64,000 nucleotides of DNA from Sphingobium sp. (GTDB lineage Bacteria > Pseudomonadota > Alphaproteobacteria > Sphingomonadales > Sphingomonadaceae): positions 1 through 64,000 of the forward strand of contig JAGIAZ010000013.1 in assembly GCA_017744605.1 (NCBI GenBank), read 5' to 3'. Under the pieces are notes generated by a model. That model searched no databases, was not told the DNA's origin, and saw only the letters and a program-made list of their open reading frames with translations. Made by a program: the position numbers and the translations under genes. Below are positions 25,904-36,714 of the stretch, piece by piece (the first letter of the stretch is position 1; the number at the start of each line of letters is the position of its first letter).

Positions 25904-25918
25904 GTTCTTATTTCGTTC
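25904..25918 (+). promoter_or_regulatory. LexA-like box upstream of rmuC
   Basis: GTTC-TTATTTC-GTTC fits the alphaproteobacterial SOS operator exactly and lies 21 nt before the rmuC ATG at 25940. Confidence 0.65.
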
Positions 25919-25939
25919 TCATCAGCGGTTCAGGTTGAT

Positions 25940-27391
25940 ATGTCATTTGAGGCGCTCATGACCATTGCTGTCGCGGCTTTTGCCGGCCTTGCGATCGGTT
26001 GGTTTTTTCGCACGCGCGTGGCGGCGCCGATCGAAGCGGAGCGCAAGGATCTCGCCGAGCGAGTCGCGACGGCGGAAGAGATGCGCAACGCCGCGCTGCG
26101 CGATCTGGCCGTAGCCGCCGAGCGGGCGGGGCAGGCGGACGATCTGCGAGCCAGGCTTGAGGCCGCCGAGGCGGCGCGCGCGGCCAGCGATCGCGAACTC
26201 GCCGCCCACAAGGCCGAGGCGGCCGCCCGTGCCGAGGGCTATGAGGCGCAGATCCGCACGATCAACGAAGCGCGCGAGACGCTGGCGCTGCAGTTCAGCA
26301 GCACGGCCAACAAGCTGCTCGCCGAAGCGGAGAGGCGTCTTGCCGAGCAGTCGGGCGTGCAGATGAAGCAGGCGCAGGAGAAAAGCGAGGCGAGCCTCAG
26401 GGCTCTGCTGCAGCCGGTCGAGAGTACCCTCAAGCGCTATGAGGACGGCCTCAGGCATGTCGAGCAGCAGCGCGTCGACAGCTATGCCGCGCTGCGCGAG
26501 GCGGTCGATCAGGTCCGCACGGGGCAGGGGCAGGTGCGCGACGAGACGGCGCGGCTGGTCAATGCCCTGCGCGCCAACGCCAAGACGCGCGGCCGCTGGG
26601 GCGAACAGTCGCTGTACAACGTGCTGGAGCAGGCGGGCCTCTCCCAGCATATCGATTATCACAAGGAAGTTTCGGTCGAGACCGAGGATGGGCGTTTGCG
26701 GCCCGATGTGATCGTGAAGCTGCCCGGCGGGCGCGAGCTGATCATCGACGCCAAATGTTCGCTCAACGCCTATCTGGAAGCCAGCGAGGCGGTCGAGGAC
26801 GACATCCGCACCGGTCATCTGCGCGCCCATGCCCAGTCGATGCGCCTCCATGCCCAGCAGCTCGGCGCCAAGGATTATTGGACCCGCTTCGGCAAGGCGG
26901 CGGACTATGTGGTCATGTACATTCCCGGCGAGCATTTCCTGTCGGCGGCGCTGGAACAGGATGGCGCGCTTTGGGAATGGGCATTCGAGCGCCGTGTGCT
27001 GCTCGCGACGCCGACCAATCTCGTCGCCATCGCCCGCACCGTCGCCAGCGTCTGGCGGCAGGAAAAGCTTGCCGAGGAGGCGCAGCTGGTCGCGACGCTC
27101 GGCAAGGAGATGTACGAGCGCCTGTCGGTCGCCGCGGGCCATCTCTCGGGCCTGGGGCGTAGCCTCAACAGCTCGGTGTCCAGCTACAACAAGTTCGTTT
27201 CCAGCTTCGAGAATCGCGTGCTGGTGACCGGCCGCCGTTTCAAGGAGCTGAATGTCGAGACCGGCAGCCGGGAGATGGAAGCGCCGGCACCGGTCGAAAC
27301 GCTGGCGCGACTGCCCGATCCGGCGAACAGTGTTTCCGACAACGATGAACCGGGTCTCTCACTCCCCGATCCGGCGCAGGCGGCGGAATAG
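25940..27391 (+). CDS. rmuC: DNA recombination protein RmuC
   Basis: RmuC limits inversions at short inverted repeats and is predicted to have a nuclease-like domain. The 483-residue protein has a membrane helix (about 4-24). A long coiled coil (about 30-200) is rich in Ala, Glu and Arg. The RmuC domain follows, with KTRGRWGEQSLYNVLEQAGL, GRLRPDVIVKLPGGRELIIDAKCSL in two parts (RPDVIVKLPGG and LIIDAKCSLNAYLEA), and YVVMYIPGEHFLSAAL. The acidic and Lys residues of VIVKLPGG...IDAK recall the PD-(D/E)xK pattern. The C-terminal tail is low complexity. A LexA-like box lies just upstream. Given the many inverted repeats in this window, an inversion-limiting protein is apt context, though not evidence of function. 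Confidence 0.93.
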   Translation: MSFEALMTIAVAAFAGLAIGWFFRTRVAAPIEAERKDLAERVATAEEMRNAALRDLAVAAERAGQADDLRARLEAAEAARAASDRELAAHKAEAAARAEGYEAQIRTINEARETLALQFSSTANKLLAEAERRLAEQSGVQMKQAQEKSEASLRALLQPVESTLKRYEDGLRHVEQQRVDSYAALREAVDQVRTGQGQVRDETARLVNALRANAKTRGRWGEQSLYNVLEQAGLSQHIDYHKEVSVETEDGRLRPDVIVKLPGGRELIIDAKCSLNAYLEASEAVEDDIRTGHLRAHAQSMRLHAQQLGAKDYWTRFGKAADYVVMYIPGEHFLSAALEQDGALWEWAFERRVLLATPTNLVAIARTVASVWRQEKLAEEAQLVATLGKEMYERLSVAAGHLSGLGRSLNSSVSSYNKFVSSFENRVLVTGRRFKELNVETGSREMEAPAPVETLARLPDPANSVSDNDEPGLSLPDPAQAAE

Positions 27392-27438
27392 GCGGTCGGC
27401 AAATAGCTACTTGGGGTGGGGAGCGGACATCCCAAAAT

Positions 27439-27638
27439 CGTCATGCTGAACTTGTTTGGCGATTATACCCTTGAGACAAGGAATAGGCTGTTCCCCGGCG
27501 CAGGCCGGGGCCCAGTTTCGACGCGAAGCGTCGAATGCCTGCTATCGGACGGGTCTCCGTTCGGTTTGGACCCCGGCCTGCGCCGGGGAACAGCTATCTG
27601 TTCGAACGGGATAATCACCAAACAAGTTCAGGGTGACG
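27439..27638. repeat. family A palindromic repeat, complete copy (A2)
   Basis: This is a 200-bp nested palindrome. The outer arms are CGTCATGCTGAACTTGTTTG and CAAACAAGTTCAGGGTGACG; the middle arms are GGCGATTATACCC and GGGATAATCACC. The inner arms are TGTTCCCCGGCGCAGGCCGG and its complement, around CGACGCGAAGCGTCG. It is the clearest full-length member. The rest of 27392-27944 holds no gene that I can support. Confidence 0.85.
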
Positions 27639-27944
27639 AAGAAGCAATGGCGGAAAGGGCCTCGCAAGCAGTCGCTCATCGGCTGTGTCCTACAGCTTCC
27701 TCGCCATGCCAGATTGCAGGCATGGCTCACCCGAATCCTTGCCGATCTTCTCGCCACCTGTTTGCCTTGCCGAGCGCGCGCGCCGCAGCACGCCGGAAGT
27801 GAGAATTTTCTTCCCCTGGACGCAGAACCTTCAGAACCTTTGCAACGTTCCGCGCAGCTCCGCTCCCCAGCCCGCATCTGCGATCAGCACTCTTCCCATG
27901 CCCTCGAGAAGGCTTATGCTGCCGCTCGAAGCGGGAGACGAATG

Positions 27945-29294
27945 ATGCGGATCAAGGCAAGGCTCGTTCTGGGATTGGTGCTCGGCATTGGGGCGCTCGC
28001 CGGCGCCCAGGCCGCCACGAAGCCGGGTGGCACCATCGACAAGGCGGTCGACGCTGCCATCGACGCCCAGATGCCGGCGCTCATGGACCTCTACCGCGAT
28101 CTCCATGAGCATCCCGAACTCAGCTTTCAGGAAGTGAATAGCTCGGCCAAGCTGGCGGCCATCGCCCGCAAGCTGGGCTTCGACGTGACCGAGAAGGTCG
28201 GCCAGACGGGTGTCGTCGCGGTCATGAAAAACGGTCCCGGCCCGGTGTTGCTCATTCGCGCGGACATGGATGCGCTGCCGGTCGAGGAAAAGACCGGCCT
28301 CGCTTATGCCTCGAAGGTCCGCGCGAAGACCCGCGAAGGCGTCGACAGTCCTGTCATGCATGCCTGCGGCCATGACACGCACATGACCGGCTGGATCGGC
28401 ACCGCGACCGCGCTTGCCGGCATGAAGGACAAATGGTCGGGCACGCTGGTCATGATCCTGCAGCCCGCCGAGGAAATCGGACTTGGCGCCAAGGCCATGC
28501 TCGACGATGGGCTGTTCACGCGCTTCCCGCACCCCACCCACGCCATCGCCTTCCACGACATGCCGGATCTGCCCAGCGGCGTGATCGGCATGGCGCCGGC
28601 CTGGGCCGCGGCCAATGTCGACAGCATCGATCTCACGGTGCGCGGTGTCGGCGGTCATGGCGCCTACCCCAATAAGGCCGTCGATCCCATCGTCCTGGCC
28701 AGCCGCATCGTCACCACGCTGCAGACGCTGATCAGCCGCGAGAACGATCCCCAGGCGCCGGCCGTGGTCACCGTCGGCAGTTTCGTCGCGGGCACGAAGC
28801 ACAACATCATTCCGGACGAAGCCAGGTTGCTGATCACCGTTCGCAGCTATTCCGACGAGGTGCGGGCGCGCCTGCTGGCGGGGATCCAGCGTATCGCGCG
28901 CGGCGAGGCGATTGCCGCGGGCGTGCCGGACAATCTCATGCCGGTCTACAAGGCCGAGACCGACTTCACGCCATCGACCTATAATGTCCCGGAGTTCGGC
29001 GATTATCTCTCCGGCGTTTACCGCGCGCATTTCGGCGCGGACCGGGTGGTGAAGGCGGGCCCGACCATGGCCGGCGAGGATTTCAGCCAGTATTGGCGCA
29101 CCGACAACAAGATCAAGAGCTTCATCATGTTCGTCGGCGCGGTCCCGGCCGACAGGCTGGCGCAGATCAATGCGGGCAAGGCGCCGGCCGTCCCGCTGCA
29201 CAGCCCGTACTGGGCGCCGGATGCGCCGGCCGTCATCAATACCGGCGCAAAGGCCATGACCGTCGCCGCGCTCGATATATTGAAGAAGAAATAG
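27945..29294 (+). CDS. exported M20 family amidohydrolase/metallopeptidase
   Basis: The 449-residue enzyme has a signal peptide (MRIKARLVLGLVLGIGALAGAQA), so it acts outside the cytosol. It carries the M20D di-metal hydrolase motifs: DLHEHPELSFQE, LIRADMDALPVEEKTG, VMHACGHDTHMTGWIG and LQPAEEIGLGAKAMLDDGL. The dimerisation domain has VRGVGGHGAYPNKAVDP, and GPTMAGEDFSQYW follows. Family members cleave N-acyl amino acids or hippurate-like amides. A run of upstream codons without stops extends back into the repeat at 27439-27638 but carries no protein pattern. GGGAG before 27942/27945 supports this start. The natural substrate is unknown. Confidence 0.9.
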   Translation: MRIKARLVLGLVLGIGALAGAQAATKPGGTIDKAVDAAIDAQMPALMDLYRDLHEHPELSFQEVNSSAKLAAIARKLGFDVTEKVGQTGVVAVMKNGPGPVLLIRADMDALPVEEKTGLAYASKVRAKTREGVDSPVMHACGHDTHMTGWIGTATALAGMKDKWSGTLVMILQPAEEIGLGAKAMLDDGLFTRFPHPTHAIAFHDMPDLPSGVIGMAPAWAAANVDSIDLTVRGVGGHGAYPNKAVDPIVLASRIVTTLQTLISRENDPQAPAVVTVGSFVAGTKHNIIPDEARLLITVRSYSDEVRARLLAGIQRIARGEAIAAGVPDNLMPVYKAETDFTPSTYNVPEFGDYLSGVYRAHFGADRVVKAGPTMAGEDFSQYWRTDNKIKSFIMFVGAVPADRLAQINAGKAPAVPLHSPYWAPDAPAVINTGAKAMTVAALDILKKK

Positions 29295-29380
29295 AGTGGC
29301 GCGGGACCGATACGGATCATTGCGTCCGGCGCCGGGCGGGGCCATATCGCGCCTCGCTATTGTGAAGAGGTGAGGGGAAT

Positions 29381-29779
29381 ATGAAAGTCAACGCGCTCGA
29401 CCATGTGAACATCATCACCGGCGATCTCGACGGCACCTCGCGCTTCTATGCCGAGGTTTTCAATCTCGAGCGCCGCGATGCGCCGCCGCCGCTCACGCCG
29501 ACCACGGCGCAGTGGATGTACGACGACGCCAATCGCGCCATCTTCCATATCAACAGCCTCGATTGCCACCGGACCTATGAGCGGGACGTGCATGTCGGCC
29601 CGACCGGTTCGATCCACCATGTCGCGCTCAATTGTACCGGTTTCGACGACATGATCGCCCGGCTCGATGCGCGCGGCATGGAATATCAGCTCAATACCGT
29701 GCACGCCATCGGCCTCCGGCAGATCTTCACGCAGGATCCTAATGCGGTGTTGCTGGAGCTGAATTTCTTCGGCGACTGA
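29381..29779 (+). CDS. VOC family protein (glyoxalase/dioxygenase fold)
   Basis: The 132-residue protein has the paired beta-alpha-beta-beta-beta modules of the vicinal oxygen chelate fold. ALDHVNIITGDLDGTSRFYAEVF opens the first (read as LDHVNIITGDLD), with a metal-ligand His8. SIHHVALNCTGFDDM opens the second, and the last strand VLLELNFFGD holds the usual Glu ligand. Members bind a divalent metal and act as lyases, isomerases or dioxygenases. GAGGGG precedes the ATG. The substrate is unknown. Confidence 0.85.
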   Translation: MKVNALDHVNIITGDLDGTSRFYAEVFNLERRDAPPPLTPTTAQWMYDDANRAIFHINSLDCHRTYERDVHVGPTGSIHHVALNCTGFDDMIARLDARGMEYQLNTVHAIGLRQIFTQDPNAVLLELNFFGD

Positions 29780-29809
29780 AAGCGGTTAATGCGAAGCGTT
29801 ATCAATTCA

Positions 29810-29823
29810 GTCGATTAATCGAC
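29810..29823. promoter_or_regulatory. 14-bp palindrome upstream of the rubrerythrin gene
   Basis: GTCGATTAATCGAC is a perfect palindrome about 130 bp before the rubrerythrin start, in the AT-rich part of an otherwise GC-rich gap. It could be an operator. The regulator is unknown. Confidence 0.4.
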
Positions 29824-29952
29824 ATCTATTCATCGATTTCGCCGATCAGGCTTATCAGGACAATGCGCTGTCCCCCCTCCGCCGGGAGAGATAGGACGTC
29901 GCTCGGGCAAATGCGCTTTGCCGATCAGATTCCGCTCGCAAGGAGAGACATG

Positions 29953-30381
29953 ATGGAACTCAAGGGCTCGAACACCGAGAACAATCTCAAGGCCGCTTTC
30001 GCCGGCGAAAGCCAGGCCAATCGCCGCTACCTCTATTTCGCGCAGCAGGCCGACATCGAGGGCTTCAACGACGTTGCCGCCGTGTTCCGCTCGACCGCCG
30101 AGGGCGAGACCGGCCACGCGCACGGCCATCTCGAATTCCTCCAGTCGGGCGGCGGCGATCCGGCCACCGACATGCCGATCGGCGACACGGTCTCCAACCT
30201 CAAGTCGGCGATCGCGGGCGAGACCCACGAATATACCGACATGTATCCCGGCATGGCCAAGACCGCCCGCGACGAGGGCTTCGACGAAATCGCCGAATGG
30301 TTCGAGACGCTCGCCAAGGCCGAGAAGAGCCACGCCGGCAAGTTCCAGAAGACGCTGGACTCGGTTCTCGCCGACGCCTGA
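29953..30381 (+). CDS. rubrerythrin-type di-iron protein without rubredoxin domain
   Basis: The 142-residue product is a four-helix ferritin-like protein that likely reduces peroxide at a di-iron site. Ligand motifs are [44 protein letters not shown] and [12 protein letters not shown]. It contains no cysteine, so the C-terminal rubredoxin-like iron site of classical rubrerythrin is missing and electrons must come from a partner. AGGAGAG precedes two adjacent ATGs; the second gives better spacing. The next genes are an Fe-S oxidoreductase and a DUF3501 protein. From memory, these three occur side by side in other alphaproteobacteria, and the Fe-S protein is a plausible electron donor. Confidence 0.9.
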   Translation: MELKGSNTENNLKAAFAGESQANRRYLYFAQQADIEGFNDVAAVFRSTAEGETGHAHGHLEFLQSGGGDPATDMPIGDTVSNLKSAIAGETHEYTDMYPGMAKTARDEGFDEIAEWFETLAKAEKSHAGKFQKTLDSVLADA

Positions 30382-30538
30382 GGCTCGGCCGCGCTGACAT
30401 GAGGATGGTCGCCTGACCCGGCACAGGTCGGGTGGCCATTTCTTTGCCGATCAAGGCAAACGCCGTTCATCCTGAGCTTGTCGAAGGGCATTCCTTCTTC
30501 AGGGCAAACGGGGGATTGGATTTAGTCCGGGGGTTCGA

Positions 30539-31861
30539 ATGAAGGAAGGCAGTCTCGAGGCGCCGATGCGCCGTCCCATCGCGTGGGAAGATGAGAACTT
30601 CTACGACGAGGCTGCGCTCGACCAGGAGTTGCGCCGCGTCTTCGACATCTGCCATGGCTGCCGGCGTTGCTTCAACCTGTGCAACAGCTTTCCCCGCCTG
30701 TTCGATCTCGTCGACGAAAGCCCGAACGAGTCCGTCGAGGATCTGACGGCGAGCGATCTCAAGGCCGTCGTCGACGATTGCACGCTCTGCGACATGTGCT
30801 TCATGGTGAAGTGCCCCTATGTGCCGCCGCACGAGTTCGATCTCGATTTCCCCCATTTGATGCTGCGTTACCGCGCGGTCGAGCACCGCAAGGGCCAGAC
30901 CGGCTTTGCCGACGAAACGCTCGCCAATACGGACCGCAACGGCAAGCTGGGCGCGGCCCTCTCCGGCGCGGCCAATTTCGCGACCAGGCAGGGCGGCATC
31001 CTGCGCGGCGCGATGCAGGCAACGCTCGGTATCGACAAGCGCGCCCATCTGCCGGCCTATGAGGACGTGCCGCTGGCCAACAAGCAGGCGCTGGTGCCGC
31101 CGCCCAATCCGGATGGTCCCGCGTTCGGCCGCAAGGTCGCGATCTATGCGACCTGCTTTGCGAATTTCAACGACCAGACGCCGGGCGAGGCGGCGATCAA
31201 GGTGCTGACCCATAATGGCGTCGCCGTGCAGATCCACTATCCCGAATGCTGCGGCATGCCGAAGTTCGAGAATGGCGATCTTGGCGCCGTTGCCGGTGCT
31301 GCCGAGCGTGTCGCCGCCTATTTCGCGCCGCTCATCGACGAGGGCTTCGAGATCGTCCCGCTGACGACATCCTGTTCGCTCATGCTCAAGTTCGAGTGGC
31401 CGCTTCTGCAACCAGGACATGCGCAAATTCAGCGACTAGCGGAAAATACCTACGATCTTTCGCAATATGTCGTGCTGCTGGCCAAGGAAACCGGTCTCAT
31501 GCCCATTTCCGAGATGCAGGCCAAGATCGGTGTCCATTTCGCCTGCCATGCCCGCGCCCAGAATATGGGCCCCAAGGCGATGGAACTGCTGAAGCTCATC
31601 CCCGGCGCCGACCCCAAGCTCACCGACCGCTGTTCGGGCCATGGCGGCAAATGGGGTATTTTCGCGGAGCATTTCGACACCGCGATCAAGGTCGGCAAGC
31701 CGGCCGCGCGCCAGCTTGCCAAGGACAAGCCCGATCTGATGGTAAGCGAATGCCCGCTCGCCGGTCCGCACCTGAAGCAGGTGCTGGAATCGGTCGGCAC
31801 CCCGCCGCCCGAGCGCATCGGTCATCCGATCGAAGTGCTGGCGCGCGCTTATGGCTTCTAG
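30539..31861 (+). CDS. Fe-S oxidoreductase (GlpC/HdrD-like, CCG domain)
   Basis: The 440-residue protein carries two ferredoxin-type 4Fe-4S motifs near its N-terminus, CHGCRRCFNLC and CTLCDMCFMVKCP. A cysteine-rich CCG region follows, with YPECCGMPKFENGD, HFACHARAQNMG and RCSGHGGKWG. This layout is that of GlpC/HdrD-like subunits that pass electrons between a partner oxidoreductase and a membrane or soluble acceptor. No membrane helix is seen. It sits between rubrerythrin and DUF3501 genes, so an electron-donor role to the di-iron protein is the natural inference. MKEGSLEAPMRRPIAWEDENF is a plausible start, but an ATG ten codons later is also possible. Confidence 0.88.
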   Translation: MKEGSLEAPMRRPIAWEDENFYDEAALDQELRRVFDICHGCRRCFNLCNSFPRLFDLVDESPNESVEDLTASDLKAVVDDCTLCDMCFMVKCPYVPPHEFDLDFPHLMLRYRAVEHRKGQTGFADETLANTDRNGKLGAALSGAANFATRQGGILRGAMQATLGIDKRAHLPAYEDVPLANKQALVPPPNPDGPAFGRKVAIYATCFANFNDQTPGEAAIKVLTHNGVAVQIHYPECCGMPKFENGDLGAVAGAAERVAAYFAPLIDEGFEIVPLTTSCSLMLKFEWPLLQPGHAQIQRLAENTYDLSQYVVLLAKETGLMPISEMQAKIGVHFACHARAQNMGPKAMELLKLIPGADPKLTDRCSGHGGKWGIFAEHFDTAIKVGKPAARQLAKDKPDLMVSECPLAGPHLKQVLESVGTPPPERIGHPIEVLARAYGF

Positions 31862-31959
31862 CTGGTTTTAGCCCCTCTCCTTGACGGAGGGTTGAGGCGG
31901 GGAGCGCCGACGATTGTAGCGCAATCGCACCTGCCCCTTGCTTGAGTTGGAGAACGATC

Positions 31960-32553
31960 ATGCCCCGCGACACCCGCCGCATCACCCGCGAGGACATCAT
32001 GGACCTCGGCACCTATGAGACGATCCGTCCGGAAAAGCGGGAGGAAGCGATCCTGCGCAAGCGGTTCCGTCGTGTCTCGGTCGGTCCGCACGTCACCGTC
32101 ACCTTCGAGAATTGGGACAGCATGTGGCTGCAGGTGCAGGAAATGCTGCGCATCGAAAAGGGTGGGGACGAGCAGCTGGTCGACGAGCTTGCGGCCTATA
32201 ATCCGATGATTCCCGATGGGCGCGAACTGACCTGCACGCTCATGTTCGAAATCGACGATCCGGCGCTGCGCGCGCGCGTCCTGGGCAGCCTCGGCGGCGT
32301 CGAGGATTATATCTATCTGACCGTGGCTGGCGAGCGCATCGCCGGCCAGCCCGAGGACGATGTCGAGCGCAGCCGCGCCGACGGCAAGGCGTCGAGCGTC
32401 CACTTCCTGCATTTCCGTTTCACGGATGCGCAGGTCGCCGCCTGGCGGTCGGGCGAGGGTCAGGCGATGTTCGGGATCGACCATCCCAATTATGGGCATA
32501 TCGCGCTGATCGGCGAGGATATGCGCCGTGAACTGGCCCGCGATTTCGCCTGA
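31960..32553 (+). CDS. DUF3501 family protein
   Basis: The 197-residue protein has the DUF3501 features RRITREDIMDLGTYETIRPEKR (in two parts), RVSVGPHVTVTFENWDSMWLQVQEMLRIEKG, and ELAAYNPMIPDGRELTCTLM. A final HFLHFRFTDAQVAAW with GIDHPNYGH follows. The function of the family is not known. It is third in the row after rubrerythrin and the Fe-S oxidoreductase, in the same orientation and 98 bp from the latter, and the three probably act together. The ATG at 31960 follows TTGGAGA. Confidence 0.85.
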   Translation: MPRDTRRITREDIMDLGTYETIRPEKREEAILRKRFRRVSVGPHVTVTFENWDSMWLQVQEMLRIEKGGDEQLVDELAAYNPMIPDGRELTCTLMFEIDDPALRARVLGSLGGVEDYIYLTVAGERIAGQPEDDVERSRADGKASSVHFLHFRFTDAQVAAWRSGEGQAMFGIDHPNYGHIALIGEDMRRELARDFA

Positions 32554-32583
32554 CGGTTGACCGTCGAGCGTCGAGCGTCGAAT

Positions 32584-33003
32584 TTACCGCTGTATGTCGT
32601 TCGTGGCGTGCTGAGCTTGCGCCGGCGGGATGCTCGGACCCTGGTTGTTCTGGCCCGGCACGGAAACATCGGAAACCGCGATGGAGACCGGCGTGGGAGC
32701 AACGCCGACCGGGATCGTGCCGGTCGGATCGAGGGCCGCCACCGGCGTATAACCGCCACCTGCCTGCGGGCCGCTCAGGCCGGGCCGGTTCTGCGGCGGC
32801 TTGGCCAGTGCCTGTGTCTGTGCCGGCGAACGTGCCTCGGCCGGATCGGGCGTAGGCTGCATATCTTCGGGCATTTGCGGCGTTGGCGCGGTCGGTGCGA
32901 TCTGCTGGAGGCCGGGTACGAGGCTGCTGGTGAGCAGGCTCATGAGGAACGGCACACCGATGAGCAGCGATAGCGCGAACAGCTGATAACGTCTCTTGGT
33001 CAA
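32584..33003 (-). CDS. hypothetical single-span membrane protein with Pro/Ala/Gln-rich tail
   Basis: From a TTG at 33003, with GGAG eight bases before it, the frame gives 139 residues. A short basic start (LTKRRYQ) is followed by one membrane helix (LFALSLLIGVPFLMSLLTSS). A long tail rich in Pro, Ala, Gln and Thr would lie in the periplasm. An ATG at 33138 in the same frame would add 45 residues without a membrane segment. I do not recognise a family. It is divergent from prsK; the region 33004-33206 between them holds no clear promoter. Confidence 0.5.
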   Translation of the reverse strand: MTKRRYQLFALSLLIGVPFLMSLLTSSLVPGLQQIAPTAPTPQMPEDMQPTPDPAEARSPAQTQALAKPPQNRPGLSGPQAGGGYTPVAALDPTGTIPVGVAPTPVSIAVSDVSVPGQNNQGPSIPPAQAQHATNDIQR

Positions 33004-33206
33004 TGGGCTGCTCCGCTGCAGGTCCGACGGCTCGGCGATGGTTCGGATTCTCGCACTTTTATGAGCAACAGGATTAGCGAAGCGTAAAGCGCGGCACGCT
33101 TCTCGAAGGGCGGGCAGGAAAAACCGCACGTTCAACATATCTTTGCGATTTTCCGGCAGGGTTCGCGGCGCATTGAGCGGCGCCGTCGGCCCCGCGGGAG
33201 TATATT

Positions 33207-35311
33207 GTGTCGCTTTTCTGGACGACGATCGGGAGCATGGGTCATGCCATTGCGGCGGTGCTGTTCGTCAGCCTCGCCATCCTGGTCTCGCGCACGGCCG
33301 AAAAGCGCCTCGATCAGCAACTGCTCGTCATCGCCCTCGCGCTGACCGGCCTCTGGTCGCTGCGCCATGCCATGGGCAGTGCCATGACTGGCGAGACATT
33401 GTCGGATGGCATTGGCGAGACCGTGCGCAATGGCGCCTGGCTGGCGGTGATCTGGGCGCGCCTGCGCCAATCGCCCGGTGGCCGGGCGCTGCGCATCGGC
33501 CGTCCGCTCGTCGTGGGCGCATTGGCCTTGCTGCTCGTGACGCAGCTGAGCTTCGACATGCTGGTGGGCGAAGGCGGGCCGGTCAGCCATGCGCTCATGC
33601 CCTATCAGGAGGGAAGCTGGCTGCTACGCTGCATGTTCGCATTGGGCGGGCTTGTCCTCCTGAACGGCCTTTCGACGCGCCGCGATCATCCCAGGGAAGC
33701 GGGCGCCGAGGTCTGGATCGCGTCGGCCCTGGCGTTCATGTGGGCCTATGACTTCAATCATTACAGTCTCAGCTACTGGACCGATGACGCCAACGTCGTG
33801 ACCGGCCCCATGCGCGGCTTCGTCGTCGCGCTGCTGGCGGCGCCGCTGGGCATTGCGATGTACAGTAACGGCGAGCGCCGCTTCGCCATTTCCCGCGCCG
33901 TTGCGCTGCGGCTGGTCTCCGCCGGCATCCTGGTGGTTTATCTTCTGTCGGTGCTGCTCCTGGTCACGATGACCGGCGATCTCGCCGCGCCGTTCGGTCG
34001 CGTTGTCCAGCTCGGGCTGCTGTTCGGATTGGCCGTCGCTGCGCTGGCGCTCATGCCATCGGCAACGCTGCGCTCCTGGCTCAAGGTCGAGATCAGCAAG
34101 CATTTCTTCGCCCACCGTTATGATTACCGGACGGTCTGGCTGGGTTTCGCCGCGGCGGTCGGCCGGGACGGCGAGACGTCGGAGCCGCTGGATGCGCGTC
34201 TGACGCGCGCCATCGCCGAGGTGATGCAGGCCCGGGGCGCCATCCTCTATCTGCGCGATCCGGACGGGGCGTTGGTCCATGCCCGTGATTGGCAATGGCC
34301 GGCTGACGTTGGACCCGTGGAAAGCCTGCCCGCGGCGCTTGCCGAGCGGCTGGAACCGACCGGCTGGATCGTCGATATCGCCACCGACTGGGCCCGTCAT
34401 GGCGACCTGCTTCCCGGCTGGATGGAGAAGGATCGGCGCGCCTGGGTTCTGGCGCCCCTGATTCATGAGAAGCGGCTGGTCGGCGCGATCCTGCTGTTGG
34501 GTCCGGACATCCGGCGCCGGATCGATTGGGAGGATCTCGACGTGCTGCGCGTGGTTTGCGGCCAGGCCGCCGCGCTGATCAGCGAGGTGCGAACCCGCGA
34601 GGCGCTCGCCGAGGCCCAGCGCTTCGAGGAGTTCAATCGTCGCTTCGCCTTCATCCTTCACGATCTCAAGAATCTGGTGAGCCAGATGTCGCTGCTCGCC
34701 AGCAATGCCGAGCGTCATGCCGACAATCCCGCCTTCCGCGCCGACATGGTGTTGACGTTGAAGGAGACGGTGGCGCGGATGACCGACCTGCTCGACAGGT
34801 TGGGACGTCCCGGGACCGGACGGCGTGGCGGCGTGGAGGAGATCCGGCTCGGCGGAATGTTGCGCTCGATCTTGCCGCGCTGGATCAACGGTCTGGGCCC
34901 CGTCGAGCTGGAAGGGGATGTGGCCCGGCCGGTTCGCGCCGATCGCGATGCGCTCGAGCGGGCGCTCGGCCATCTCGTCAAGAACGGTCTCGAAGCCAGC
35001 CCCGCTGGTTCCAGCGTCCGGATTTCGCTCGGCACGGACGGCGATCAGGCGGTTATCGGCGTGATCGACCGGGGCTGTGGCATGACAGAGGCCTTCATCC
35101 GCGACGAATTGTTCCGTCCGTTCAGTTCCACCAAGGCCGGCGGTTTCGGGCTGGGCATGCACGAAGTCCGGCTGCTGGTCGCCGCCATGGGTGGCACGCT
35201 CACGGTCGAGAGCGCGCCCGGTAAAGGAACATGCTTCACCATTTGTCTGCCTTTTGTCGCTAGCGATTCGGTCGAGGTGGAAACGGACAGCTATGTCCAG
35301 AGGATTGCCTG

Positions 35312-35312
<1 letters not shown>
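33207..35312 (+). CDS. prsK: XrtA/PEP-CTERM system histidine kinase PrsK
   Basis: PrsK is the sensor kinase of the pair that controls exopolysaccharide and PEP-CTERM protein genes in exosortase-bearing bacteria. The 701-residue protein has an N-terminal block of membrane helices (about residues 1-300). A GAF-like segment follows (about 340-470; GAILYLRDPDGALVHARDW). The phosphoacceptor region FILHDLKNLVSQMSLLAS has His485. A HATPase domain has LVKNGLEASP (N box), DRGCGMTEAF and STKAGGFGLGMHEVR (G boxes). The GTG start has GGGAG before it. Its stop overlaps the prsR start by one base. No exosortase gene or PEP-CTERM motif is in this window. Confidence 0.9.
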
Positions 35313-36676
<1,364 letters not shown>

Positions 36677-36714
36677 GTGTTCCTCCACACCGACCGCTGA
36701 TCCGCATTCAGTCC

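Noticed and set aside
27633-27944. N-terminal extension of the M20 enzyme
   Set aside because: The frame begins inside a repeat, has no protein pattern and would bury the signal peptide.
33004-33138. ATG-start extension of the hypothetical membrane protein
   Set aside because: The added residues are polar and Arg-rich before the membrane helix, and the TTG at 33003 has a better ribosome site.
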